This document shows, piece by piece, positions 25,377-32,501 of a stretch of 61,778 nt of DNA. The notes under the pieces were generated by a model. The model did not search any database and had not been told where the DNA came from. It worked only from the letters and a program-made list of their open reading frames with translations. Every line of letters begins with the position of its first letter. Positions within the stretch are counted from its first letter, which is position 1. Both the position numbers and the translations under genes were made by a program. Source of the stretch: a virus; IMG/VR virus record IMGVR_UViG_3300025141_010303, positions 1 to 61,778 of that record; one strand, given 5' to 3'.

Positions 25377-25820
25377 TTATTCTACCTTCCAGACATGAGC
25401 TTTGTTAATATTTTCTATTCTTTTATTTCCAATATACTTCACTAGTTTTTTTAGTGTAACTATAGCTGAATAAAATCCATTCATTCGTTGAGCTGTAACT
25501 GTATTTGTCATACCAATATCATTCATTAATTTTACTTCGTCAATAATAAGTATTTCATTTTTTGTTTTACCGTTTACATAAATATTTAAAACATACAATA
25601 ATCCTTTAACTAACATAGACTCCGAATCTGTTTTTATTTTAACTGGGTCTACACTATCGAGGATTACATATGATGTTGATACACACCCCAATATTCTATT
25701 ATCATCTGTTTTTAAATTATCTGGTATACCATCATTCTTTTTAGCTAAATCAACTATATAACTTATTCTATCTAAACCTTCAAACAAAGATAAATTAGTT
25801 TTTAATGTTTCAAATTTCAT
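25377..25820 (-). CDS. SufE-like sulfur acceptor protein
   Basis: 147 residues matching the SufE/CsdE fold: LFEGLDRISYIVDLAKK (12-28), DNRILGCVSTSYVI (40-53) with the sulfur-accepting Cys46 in the GC-S loop, then SMLVKGLLYVLNIYVNGKTKNEI (68-90). SufE takes sulfur from the cysteine desulfurase SufS for Fe-S cluster building. A phage copy could support Fe-S enzymes during infection or feed a sulfur-requiring modification. It overlaps its upstream gene by 11 bases. No SufS is present in the window. Confidence 0.8.
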   Translation of the reverse strand: MKFETLKTNLSLFEGLDRISYIVDLAKKNDGIPDNLKTDDNRILGCVSTSYVILDSVDPVKIKTDSESMLVKGLLYVLNIYVNGKTKNEILIIDEVKLMNDIGMTNTVTAQRMNGFYSAIVTLKKLVKYIGNKRIENINKAHVWKVE

Positions 25821-26088
25821 TTAATTTTTTAATTACATCTTCAATCTTTCTGTTACGCCTACAATAATATAACTCCGTCGTAAGCTCCTCTATCTCTCGC
25901 TCCAATTCATTAACTATCTTATTGTGCTTATCCATAGATATGGCTATAACTTTCATATTATGATATGAACCAGATGATATACCACTACCACCTTCAGTAA
26001 ATGGATTCGGTGTTGGCTCTCTCCAATCCTTACCCTTCGGAAACTTCTTCCTATAACTGTCTTGTATACTTTGTGATTTATCTTTCAT
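25810..26088 (-). CDS. Small coiled-coil protein
   Basis: 92 residues: a polar N-terminal half (PKGKDWREPTPNPFTEGGSG) and a C-terminal coiled coil (KHNKIVNELEREIEELTTEL). It is coupled to the SufE-like gene by overlap. Not recognised. Confidence 0.6.
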   Translation of the reverse strand: MKDKSQSIQDSYRKKFPKGKDWREPTPNPFTEGGSGISSGSYHNMKVIAISMDKHNKIVNELEREIEELTTELYYCRRNRKIEDVIKKLNEI

Positions 26089-26109
26089 ATCTTACAAGTT
26101 GAAAATTTT

Positions 26110-26301
26110 TTAAATGTTAAATAGTTTATATATGATATATAATATAAACATAGGACCAAATATTAAAATTAACTTCTCTATTATACCAAGCTCTGTGTAT
26201 ACAAACTTAACATCCTTTATACTATGCCGACTACGATAAGCCCGACGTAAACTTGAATTGTAATCAACTTGTTTTCCCTTGTTATTATCACGACGATACA
26301 T
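26110..26301 (-). CDS. Small membrane protein
   Basis: 63 residues: basic N-terminal half and a C-terminal membrane helix (about 42-62, LILIFGPMFILYIIYKLF). Not recognised. Confidence 0.55.
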   Translation of the reverse strand: MYRRDNNKGKQVDYNSSLRRAYRSRHSIKDVKFVYTELGIIEKLILIFGPMFILYIIYKLFNI

Positions 26302-26385
26302 TTCTTATATCCCTCTATTAAATTAATACGTGTGTTATAATATTATCATATATAAATATCTTATGTGATCGTAATATGTATATTT

Positions 26386-26463
26386 ATTCTACTTTGTAAT
26401 CAATTACTTTTATTTCTTTTCCTCTTTAACTTTTTATCTAAATAATAAACATAAATATGTTTA
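26386..26463 (-). repeat. Tandem-duplication boundary repeat (also at 26993-27070)
   Basis: About 78 bases at 26386 recur with few changes at 26993, a period of 607; a shorter copy of the same start is at 27612. The 26386 copy encodes the beginning of a third, lost mom-like gene (VIDYKVE then stop). Confidence 0.8.
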
Positions 26464-27018
26464 GGTTCTGTAGTAAAAATCTTTATATCGGAATCCTTCT
26501 CTTTTAATCTACCCTGTACCTCAACAGCAAAAGAATGTGTATCAGTTAATATTCTTTCATGAAATCTTTCACCATCTACCAAAACTGATCTTTTAGTACC
26601 AGTCATACCATAATGAATAAAATTAGAAGCTTTATATATTATACCTTCATGACCAAAATGTGGATCTGCATAAGATATAATAACTTTATAGTCTGTATTT
26701 TTTCTTAACCATTTTAATGTTTTGCCAATAAAATAACTTTCAGTATTAGTAAGTGTATCATCTATACAACACAATCTTACAAGCTCCAATACTTTATCAG
26801 GACTTTCAGGATAATATTTTTGTGATGGTTTTGGCATAGCTGGTAATGCATATATCATACTACCTATTATATTATCTAATCCAAATTTACCTTCTCTAAA
26901 TAACCCAAAACAATATTTAACTTTCAATCCATGTGTTTTATGTGAATAATGCCATTTTTTTATAAATGGTTTAACAACCTTATATTCACTTAATTCTACT
27001 TTGTAATCAGTTACTTTT
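26400..27018 (-). CDS. Mom-like DNA modification protein, second copy with no standard start
   Basis: Homology to the first copy extends well beyond the first usable start (TTG at 26927). In frame upstream are the codons for KVTDYKVELSEYKVVKPFIKKWHYSH, back to just after the first copy's stop, but no ATG, GTG or TTG; the best-placed codon is ATA near 27018 after AGAGGA. The core keeps LELVRLCCIDD, TNTESYFIGKTLKWL and YADPHFGHEGIIYKASNFIHY. It is either started by a rare codon or is a decaying duplicate. Coordinates give the probable full extent. Confidence 0.65.
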
Positions 27019-27648
27019 ATTTCTTTTCCTCTTTAACTTTTTATCTAAATAATAAATATAAATATGTTTCTCACAAGTCTTTTTCCAATATACATCTGGA
27101 TCCTTATCTTCTAATCTTTGTCGTATAGTTTCAGCATACGGTGATACTTTCCTTAATGTTCTTCTATGATATTTTTTACCATCAACTATTAATACCTTAT
27201 CAGTTCCAGTCATATCATAATGAATAAAGTTGGTAGCCTTGTAAATAGTTCCACCATGTCCATAATCAGGGTCTGCATAAGATACAACAACTTGGTAATC
27301 TGTATTCTTGGATAACCACTTTAATGTTTGTCCGATAAAATAACTTTCCGTATTTGTAGGTGTATCGTCTATACAACACAACCTATTTAACTCTAATACT
27401 TTACCAGGTTTGTTTCCATACCTTACAGACTTCTGCTCCATCCTACTACTTGGAACTCCATATATCATACCACCTATTAGTTTAGGTAATCCAAATATAT
27501 CCTCATCAAATAAACCAAAACAATAAGACAAGCAAGCATGTAATCCCCTTACACTATGTGAATAATGCCATTTCTCTATAAATGGTTTAACAACCTTATA
27601 ATATTCACTTAATTCTACTTTGTAATCAGTTACTTTTTGTAATAACAT
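27007..27648 (-). CDS. Mom-like DNA modification protein (GNAT-type), first copy
   Basis: 213 residues resembling phage Mu Mom, which adds a carbamoylmethyl group to adenine N6 and protects DNA from restriction. Visible family features are an N-terminal KPFIEKWHYSHSV, LELNRLCCIDDTPTNTESYFIGQTLKWL (about 90-117) and SYADPDYGHGGTIYKATNFIHY (about 124-145). The C-terminus is basic (KKLKRKRNKSN). The ATG is nine bases after the 3' end of tRNA-Pro, so it is read with the tRNAs. A second copy follows with a 607-base period. Confidence 0.78.
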   Translation of the reverse strand: MLLQKVTDYKVELSEYYKVVKPFIEKWHYSHSVRGLHACLSYCFGLFDEDIFGLPKLIGGMIYGVPSSRMEQKSVRYGNKPGKVLELNRLCCIDDTPTNTESYFIGQTLKWLSKNTDYQVVVSYADPDYGHGGTIYKATNFIHYDMTGTDKVLIVDGKKYHRRTLRKVSPYAETIRQRLEDKDPDVYWKKTCEKHIYIYYLDKKLKRKRNKSN

Positions 27649-27656
27649 AATATCTG

Positions 27657-27730
27657 TCGAGATGGCAGGATTCGAACCTACGGCCCCTTACTCCCAAAGC
27701 AAGTGTTCTACCGGACTGAACTACATCTCG
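27657..27730 (-). tRNA. tRNA-Pro (anticodon UGG)
   Basis: 74 nt cloverleaf: acceptor CGAGATG/CATCTCG, anticodon loop TTTGGGA, T-arm with GGTTCGAATCC, discriminator A. CCA is not encoded. It is the last tRNA of a three-tRNA cluster. Confidence 0.9.
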
Positions 27731-27809
27731 TGGTGGAGCTCCGGGGATTTGAACCCCGCTGATATCCTCCGTGCAAGGGAGGCGAACACCCCAAGCATTC
27801 CCGAGCCCC
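27731..27809 (-). tRNA. tRNA-Ala (anticodon UGC)
   Basis: Cloverleaf with acceptor GGGGCTC/GAGCTCC containing the G3-U70 identity pair of tRNA-Ala, anticodon loop CTTGCAC, T-arm CGGGG-TTCAAAT-CCCCG and encoded ACCA. It directly abuts tRNA-Pro. Confidence 0.92.
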
Positions 27810-27813
27810 ATAG

Positions 27814-27886
27814 AGTACTGGGTGAGATTCGAACTCACGAATAATGGATTTGCAATCCACCCCATTAACCACTCTGGCACCAGTAC
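27814..27886 (-). tRNA. tRNA-Cys (anticodon GCA)
   Basis: Cloverleaf with acceptor GTACTGG/CCAGTAC, anticodon loop TTGCAAA, T-arm GTGAG-TTCGAAT-CTCAC and U discriminator typical of tRNA-Cys. CCA is not encoded. First tRNA of the cluster. Confidence 0.9.
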
Positions 27887-28009
27887 ATTATCCTGTTGTA
27901 TGACTATCTGTTGAATAGCCATTTAAATTACTTGCATCATAAAAAATTAGTCCGAAATATACGCTAGTCAGAGCTCCCTCATGCATAAAATTAAAATATT
28001 GAAAAACCA

Positions 28010-28076
28010 TTTCAAGTTGTTAAAAGCTTGAAAGTGTTGGTGGTGGGGCTTCCAAAAGAAACTATCAGGAAGCCCC
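28010..28076 (-). other. Two hairpins between the MoxR gene and the tRNA cluster
   Basis: After the MoxR stop come a 9-bp stem (28045-28053 with 28068-28076, GGGGCTTCC and partner) and a 7-bp stem (28010-28016 with 28027-28033). The second is followed on the minus strand by TGGTTTTTC, a weak terminator. The 230-base gap otherwise holds no gene. Confidence 0.5.
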
Positions 28077-28114
28077 TATTATATTCGTTAAATGTATATT
28101 TTAGTTAAGGGATA

Positions 28115-29290
28115 TCATGCTGCGTTATCTATTTCATTTTCATTGAATAATTCATCATCTGATCCATCATCACAAAACTTTTGGACCAACTGTTTCACGA
28201 ATGTTCTTTCAGAGTCAGCACCACCTGCGTCATCATACTGTGGATAGATACTTACTTCGGATGCTTCTTCTAATGAGAAGCCATCATATAGTAATCCTGA
28301 TAGTTCTACTGTAGTTCTAGTACTAATACCGAAAGGTAGTTTAGCAGTTTCTCTTTTTGCATCTACTCTTGTTAGATGAGCAAGTTTTGCTACATTTTCA
28401 AGAGTTGTAGTATTTACATTAGGGAACATATATGTAAGTAATTCTTTTTCTTCTATATCATCTAACATATCCATTTCTACAATAGTGAACCTGTCCATAA
28501 GAGCCTTATCCAACTGTCTTGTTGATGTATACTCATTACCTATATTAGCAGTTGCAATGAACGTAACATTTTCTGCAACTTTAATAGTATTCTGACCATC
28601 TTTTTCATCCAACCTTAAATACCTTTGACCATAATCTAATACTGTCATTAAAATATTCCATGCATCTGGATGAGCTCTACTTAATTCATCTAATAGTATA
28701 ACTGCATTTGGTGTTGATACTGCTTTAACAAATAATGACTCTGAAAAATAAGTACCTTTACCTTCTTCAAAATGAGTATTACCAATTAGTGTTCCACGAG
28801 GATCTTGTGTAGCTCCCAAATTGAAATAAAAGTCAGGCCTATCTAAACAGTTAACTAACGCTTTAGCCGCCATTGTTTTTCCACATCCAGCAGGACCAGT
28901 CATCATTATATTCTTACCTCTGACAGCACTCCTAATGAGATATTTCCATTTTAATTCTTTCATCATTAGACCACGTGGTTTTAATTTATAACTACTATGT
29001 ATAAAATCTAACACTTCATTATGATCAGTTGGTACATCTACCATCGGTGTTAGTTCATCTACAGTAGCAGATAAAACTTCAACAGATTCTTTAGGAACAG
29101 ATCTCCATTGATACTTGCCTGTTTTTGTAGTAAATCTTCCTAAATAACAACCCTTATTATATGCATTCTTACGAGTGCCTGTAGATATATAAGAAGTCCA
29201 TTTCTTCCCATCACTATCCCAAGCATTAAATCTATTACCTGATTTAACCACTTCACATATAACATCTGGTTTATTTATTGTTTTTGACAT
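28115..29290 (-). CDS. MoxR-family AAA+ ATPase
   Basis: 391 residues. A 90-residue N-terminal domain precedes the AAA+ core: Walker A TGPAGCGKT (131-139), Walker B VILLDE (197-202) and FIATANIGNEYTSTRQLDKALMDRF with sensor 1 and arginine-finger region (about 243-268). MoxR ATPases work with vWA proteins as chaperone-like machines for metal insertion or complex activation; two vWA proteins are encoded nearby (22292 and 34716). Promoter copy 6 is 40 bases upstream and AAAGGAA precedes the ATG. The acidic C-terminus (DDGSDDELFNENEID) is extra. Confidence 0.88.
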   Translation of the reverse strand: MSKTINKPDVICEVVKSGNRFNAWDSDGKKWTSYISTGTRKNAYNKGCYLGRFTTKTGKYQWRSVPKESVEVLSATVDELTPMVDVPTDHNEVLDFIHSSYKLKPRGLMMKELKWKYLIRSAVRGKNIMMTGPAGCGKTMAAKALVNCLDRPDFYFNLGATQDPRGTLIGNTHFEEGKGTYFSESLFVKAVSTPNAVILLDELSRAHPDAWNILMTVLDYGQRYLRLDEKDGQNTIKVAENVTFIATANIGNEYTSTRQLDKALMDRFTIVEMDMLDDIEEKELLTYMFPNVNTTTLENVAKLAHLTRVDAKRETAKLPFGISTRTTVELSGLLYDGFSLEEASEVSIYPQYDDAGGADSERTFVKQLVQKFCDDGSDDELFNENEIDNAA

Positions 29291-29330
29291 ATTTCTGAAT
29301 TTCCTTTTTTTATCATTTAACTTACACTGT

Positions 29331-29360
29331 AATATACAACATTTTTATAATACGAGTCAA
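29331..29360 (-). promoter_or_regulatory. Conserved sigma70-type promoter copy 6
   Basis: TTGACT at 29355-29360 and TATATT at 29331-29336, spacing 18, directly after the terminator of the tRNA-Glu unit. It drives the MoxR gene. Confidence 0.88.
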
Positions 29361-29378
29361 GTCTTTTTTTCACTTTTT

Positions 29379-29428
29379 TAAATAAAAATAAAGTGGCCGG
29401 CAGAAAAGGAGTTAAACTACCGGCCCAC
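29379..29428 (-). terminator. Rho-independent terminator of the ncRNA/tRNA-Glu unit
   Basis: GTGGGCCGG/CCGGCCAC stem (29393-29400 with 29420-29428, one bulged base) followed on the minus strand by TTTATTTTTATTT. A second hairpin (TGAAGGT/ACCTTCA, 29433-29460) lies between it and tRNA-Glu. Confidence 0.75.
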
Positions 29429-29471
29429 CAGATGAAGGTAGAAAGGAATAAAAACCTTCAACTGTTAATAG

Positions 29472-29543
29472 TAGCCCGTAGGAGAATCGAACTCCTGTTG
29501 CAGAGATGAAAACCCTGAGTCCTAACCACTAGACGAACAGGCT
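29472..29543 (-). tRNA. tRNA-Glu (anticodon UUC)
   Basis: 72 nt cloverleaf: acceptor AGCCTGT/ACGGGCT, D-arm with TTCGTCTAGTGGTTAGGAC, anticodon loop TTTTCAT, T-arm CAGGAGTTCGATTCTCCT. CCA is not encoded. It is the 3' end of a noncoding transcript with its own promoter and terminator. Confidence 0.92.
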
Positions 29544-29807
29544 TACTATAGGGGTAAGGTTTTCTTTATAAGCAATCTAATGCTCACCTTATCATTACAA
29601 CTATCGTATAGAAACCTATAATAGTGGAGAGGGAAACTGAATGCCTCTATAACCCTTATAAATAACCTTTGTCATCCAATCGTTTCCGCCGCCATATGAT
29701 ATTATCGCCGTTAGCTTCCCACTTGTAATGACATATTAACCTTTAATAGATTTCATACCGGTTATCGATCTGGAAAGGCCTTATATCAGTTTCACCTCTG
29801 ATCTGTG
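29544..29807 (-). ncRNA. Structured noncoding RNA between the tRNA-Gly-like element and tRNA-Glu
   Basis: 264 bases with no gene on the minus strand but many local stems in the transcript: ATCAG/CTGAT, AGAGG/CCTCT, TAAGGT/ACCTTA with AGCA/TGCT inside, and GTCAT/ATGAC enclosing about 50 nt. It is less AT-rich than other gaps in the window. The family is not recognised; GOLLD and ROOL are other large RNAs found beside phage tRNAs but are longer. Confidence 0.6.
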
Positions 29808-29879
29808 AGCGGTGTTATGGAACTGCCCCACACTCTGCGAATTGGAAATCCGCCGTATCTCTCTTGATACCTACACCGC
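29808..29879 (-). ncRNA. tRNA-Gly(UCC)-like cloverleaf with abnormal D and T loops
   Basis: From 29879: acceptor GCGGTGT pairs with ACACCGC (7 bp). A 16-nt D-position arm (GTATC-AAGAGA-GATAC), a 17-nt anticodon arm (GCGGA, loop TTTCCAA, TTCGC; anticodon UCC), a 4-nt variable loop and a 17-nt T-position arm (TGTGG-GGCAGTT-CCATA) follow. The dimensions are those of a tRNA. The Gly identity set is present (G1-C72, C2-G71, G3-C70, C35, C36, U73). The D loop lacks GG and the T loop is not TTCRANY, so tertiary contacts of normal tRNA are missing. Promoter copy 7 starts the transcript about ten bases upstream. Confidence 0.65.
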
Positions 29880-29895
29880 AAATCTTAACTTATGC

Positions 29896-29925
29896 AATAT
29901 ACAACTATTTTATAACATGAGTCAA
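29896..29925 (-). promoter_or_regulatory. Conserved promoter copy 7, driving a noncoding RNA unit
   Basis: TTGACT at 29920-29925 and TATATT at 29896-29901, spacing 18. The predicted transcript start near 29889 is followed by no minus-strand gene for about 600 bases, only the cloverleaf RNA, structured RNA and tRNA-Glu. Confidence 0.87.
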
Positions 29926-29934
29926 GTACTTTCT

Positions 29935-30066
29935 TTAAAAATCGTGAATATTATTCTTAAAATTAGTGATAAACCACTTGATCAATATGTATATCGTCAC
30001 TGGTATAGCACATATAAAGAATATTATTAACCATATATTAATTAATATCATTACTACATCCCACAT
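29935..30066 (-). CDS. 43-residue membrane microprotein
   Basis: ATG at 30066, three bases after the stop of the 79-residue gene. The product (MWDVVMILINIWLIIFFICA...) is a single long membrane helix with a polar tail ending NNIHDF. The stop TAA lies just before promoter copy 7. The position filling a gap in an operon supports it. Not recognised. Confidence 0.5.
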   Translation of the reverse strand: MWDVVMILINIWLIIFFICAIPVTIYILIKWFITNFKNNIHDF

Positions 30067-30068
30067 AT

Positions 30069-30308
30069 CTATGCAAAACCCACTAACATATTATCATCCA
30101 GTTGCATATCTTTAAATATTTTAAACATCGGATCAAAATCATCTATATCAGCCATCTCAAATTCATGCTCACCACCATCCTCATCTGATACAAGTATAGG
30201 AAATGTATCCTCTTCTATAGGACCTATTTCATCAAGTACGTACCAATTACTACCTATTCTGACAGATATATCGTTGTTTTCTAATATGTAATTTATATTC
30301 TTAATCAT
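30069..30308 (-). CDS. Small acidic protein of unknown function
   Basis: 79 residues, strongly acidic (EDGGEHEFEMADIDDFD), with beta-rich SVRIGSNWYVLDEIGPIEEDTF. AAGGAAG precedes the ATG. Not recognised. Confidence 0.6.
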   Translation of the reverse strand: MIKNINYILENNDISVRIGSNWYVLDEIGPIEEDTFPILVSDEDGGEHEFEMADIDDFDPMFKIFKDMQLDDNMLVGFA

Positions 30309-30395
30309 ATCTTCCTTATTTTTTTAACTTATTTAACACTTTAACCTAATAATTTAATGTCACTCACCGAAGTGATACTAATAATTTTAGTTATT

Positions 30396-30438
30396 CTCCT
30401 ATTTCTTTCTTATTCTCTTTATTAACTGCCATAATATA
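30396..30438. repeat. 43-bp exact direct repeat (second copy at 30658-30700)
   Basis: The same 43 bases occur at 30396-30438 and 30658-30700, period 262. They hold the ribosome-site leader and -10 region of promoter copy 8. The 30396 copy lacks a -35, so it is probably a dead promoter fragment left by a duplication. Confidence 0.85.
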
Positions 30439-30450
30439 TAACCCCCTCTT

Positions 30451-30648
30451 CTAAATATCTGTCAATTTATTAATTACGCTCTGTAGATCACCGATAGCAT
30501 CATCCAGATAAGATTCAGTATTGTTAATCGAATCCCTAGACGATTCGTTGGTATTATAATCAGGCATATTCTCCCTAGCAGAAGTCGCCTCAGAATACGC
30601 CATCTCAGTACTATCTAATACTTGTTCTAACATTTGTATCAATGTCAT
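30451..30648 (-). CDS. Small helical protein of unknown function
   Basis: 65 residues, acidic, two helices (MTLIQMLEQVLDSTEMAYSEA and YLDDAIGDLQSVINKLTDI) joined by an Asn/Ser loop. AGGAG precedes the ATG; promoter copy 8 is directly upstream. Not recognised. Confidence 0.6.
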   Translation of the reverse strand: MTLIQMLEQVLDSTEMAYSEATSARENMPDYNTNESSRDSINNTESYLDDAIGDLQSVINKLTDI

Positions 30649-30694
30649 TTTATTTAACTCCTATTTCTTTCTTATTCTCTTTATTAACTGCCAT

Positions 30695-30724
30695 AATATA
30701 CAACTATTTTATAACATAAGTCAA
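30695..30724 (-). promoter_or_regulatory. Conserved sigma70-type promoter copy 8
   Basis: TTGACT at 30719-30724 and TATATT at 30695-30700, spacing 18. It drives the 65-residue gene. Confidence 0.87.
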
Positions 30725-31034
30725 GCTTTTTCTTTAATAATTGTAAGTTTTTTTGTCAGTATGAGCTTATTAACATAGTTATCAACACAAATTATGTTAA
30801 ATATCAAACTTTTTATGGTATTATATGTGGATAACCATGTGGATAACTTATTTACTCCCAGCTTAAAAAAATAAATTTTTTGTGTGTGTTCACATTATAT
30901 TGCTCTCACTCCCTCATATTATATCTTCAGTACATTTCATATTCTTTACATATTCATTTTAAGTTATTTTCACCATTTTAACCCACACTAACCCACATTC
31001 ATTGTTTCATTACATTAATATCAACTGACATATA
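30725..31034. other. Gene-free region with DnaA-box-like sites; possible replication origin
   Basis: No gene is seen in 310 bases. TGTGGATAA, the exact complement of the DnaA box TTATCCACA, occurs at 30826-30834 and 30838-30846, twelve bases apart, and TTATCAACA on the plus strand at 30779-30787. An A/T-only stretch (30865-30882) follows, and AACCCACA is repeated at 30980 and 30990. Such a cluster in a rare gene-free stretch suggests an origin or a host DnaA control site. T4-like phages do not normally use DnaA, so this is tentative. Confidence 0.45.
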
Positions 31035-31340
31035 TCAAATCACAGTTTTATTAACTTTGTCATAATAATGTATGTTTTCATCATTGTCCATATATTCTAA
31101 TAACATGCCTTTAGTTGAACTTAACCATCCTAATATTATAATAGAATCATCACCTTTAATAGTGTGAATACCTTTAGTGGCATTAGGTATATAAATTTTA
31201 GTATGATGAGTAGGACATAAAAGTATTGTATTAGATTTTCTATCAGATCCACCATTTTCTACAGGTATAATATGATGTTTATGTATTTGGCTTCTGTGAT
31301 GAGTTTCATAGTTACAATATGGGAATTCACATTTTGGCAT
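31035..31340 (-). CDS. HNH endonuclease-like protein
   Basis: 101 residues: Cys pair (CEFPYC), HKHHIIPVENGGSDRKSNTILLCPTHH (residues 19-46) giving His-His, Asn and a second Cys/His set, the HNH fold. The C-terminal half is an added beta-like part. It may be a nicking or homing nuclease. No ribosome site; the start lies at the end of a microORF. Confidence 0.75.
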   Translation of the reverse strand: MPKCEFPYCNYETHHRSQIHKHHIIPVENGGSDRKSNTILLCPTHHTKIYIPNATKGIHTIKGDDSIIILGWLSSTKGMLLEYMDNDENIHYYDKVNKTVI

Positions 31341-31437
31341 AATAACTTTTCAATTTTCTTATTAATCTATAAAGCCATCCCCATCTTTTAGTATGTATAT
31401 TACAGGGTTTTTCTTTACTTTTTTTTGCTATTTTCAT
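31327..31437 (-). CDS. Possible 36-residue basic microprotein
   Basis: ATG at 31437 within the end of the HAD gene; product MKIAKKSKEKPCNIHTKRWGWLYRLIRKLKSYYAKM, described here in parts: basic N-terminus, then an amphipathic WGWLYRLIRKLKSYY helix. It fills the gap and overlaps the HNH start. No clear ribosome site, so support is limited. Confidence 0.35.
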   Translation of the reverse strand: MKIAKKSKEKPCNIHTKRWGWLYRLIRKLKSYYAKM

Positions 31438-32047
31438 CATCGACACACTTATCACAATATTGTGCTTCCATATTACTTTCATCTTTTATAGCTGATATCT
31501 CTTCATCAGAAAATCTAAATCCTTCCTTTAAGACGGCTTTACACTCACTACAGAGTAATGCCCCATACTTTATCTTATAAGTTTCGTTTATGACATTGTC
31601 ATATCTGAATAGTGCTTTATCATGTTTATTCATCAAATTTTTTCTTCGATGCATCCAGTATGAGCTCATACTGTCAATATTTGAGATACCGCTAATTCCT
31701 GTATTTCTTTTTAAATTTATTGCTATTGCTGTGTCACATTTTCTATGTGGTTTTAGGTCATTTATCAAAACTCGTGTGCCACCACCAATGCCCATTATAA
31801 GTTTATCATAAATGATGCCTGCTTCTCTTAACTGTCTTTCTGTAGATTTTCTCATACTTTCTTTTCTGCCAGTAGTTAGAATAATCATATGACCAGCTTT
31901 ATCCCAATTCCATAATTGTTTTAATGTGCCTGGTAGTGGTTTCATAATTTTATTATCAAAATCATAACCGCTCATTTCTTCTGTATAAGGATACTTACAT
32001 AATGTACCATCGATATCACAAAATATTGTTTTTGGTTTATTCATCAA
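31415..32047 (-). CDS. HAD-superfamily phosphatase with C-terminal zinc-binding part
   Basis: 210 residues. DIDGT (11-15) is motif I, ILTTGRK (56-62) is motif II-like, and VLINDLKPH (92-100) is the metal-binding end, a pattern of polynucleotide-3'-phosphatase or acid phosphatase HADs. From about 165 come LCSECK and YCDKC, a four-Cys zinc site. The gene overlaps a membrane microgene by 11 bases. The substrate is unknown; a nucleic-acid end is possible given the zinc site. Confidence 0.7.
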   Translation of the reverse strand: MMNKPKTIFCDIDGTLCKYPYTEEMSGYDFDNKIMKPLPGTLKQLWNWDKAGHMIILTTGRKESMRKSTERQLREAGIIYDKLIMGIGGGTRVLINDLKPHRKCDTAIAINLKRNTGISGISNIDSMSSYWMHRRKNLMNKHDKALFRYDNVINETYKIKYGALLCSECKAVLKEGFRFSDEEISAIKDESNMEAQYCDKCVDDENSKKK

Positions 32048-32186
32048 ATCTTTTTTCCAATGATTTTACAAGTAGAGATAGACATATAGCAACTGTACAA
32101 TCTTCAAGTGGTGTTGCTGTGTCATATATGTAATTCCAACTGATAATCAATGTCAACCATAATCCAAATATAATATGTTTATTCAT
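32037..32186 (-). CDS. 49-residue membrane microprotein
   Basis: ATG at 32184-32186 overlaps the stop of the upstream membrane gene, and its own stop overlaps the HAD start. The product begins MNKHIIFGLWLTLIISWNYI and has a second hydrophobic segment (CTVAICLSLLV). Overlaps at both ends support translation coupling. Not recognised. Confidence 0.6.
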   Translation of the reverse strand: MNKHIIFGLWLTLIISWNYIYDTATPLEDCTVAICLSLLVKSLEKRFDE

Positions 32187-32478
32187 CATCATCTTCTTCA
32201 CAATTGTGAAGTTGTTCTAGATTATTCATCATATTTAGTATTTTATGTTTATTTTTTGTTGATAACATAGCAAAACTGAGATAGAATCCTTTACCTATAC
32301 CAAGTAAATTAATAAATATACTTGTTATGATAATTAGTGTTAGAGATGTCATTAATTGGTTATGTGTCAAATTCTGACATAAGATAATAAATAATGTTGT
32401 ATAACACACACCTATTATCATTTTCATATTAAATGGTTCTGTAAACCATTCACCTACATTTTGTATTGTTTTTGACAT
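32179..32478 (-). CDS. Small membrane protein
   Basis: 99 residues with two or three membrane helices (about 19-36, 42-61, and a weaker one near 65-73) and an acidic tail (CEEDDDE). AAAGG precedes the ATG. Not recognised. Confidence 0.6.
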   Translation of the reverse strand: MSKTIQNVGEWFTEPFNMKMIIGVCYTTLFIILCQNLTHNQLMTSLTLIIITSIFINLLGIGKGFYLSFAMLSTKNKHKILNMMNNLEQLHNCEEDDDE

Positions 32479-32501
32479 TATTTACCTTTATTGTAGCAGA
32501 T

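Noticed and set aside
27626-27922. A 98-codon minus-strand frame through the tRNA cluster
   Set aside because: It reads through tRNA-Pro, Ala and Cys; the tRNA structures explain the sequence.
29812-30030. A 72-codon plus-strand frame
   Set aside because: It crosses promoter copy 7 and the cloverleaf RNA, opposes all other genes, and lacks a ribosome site.
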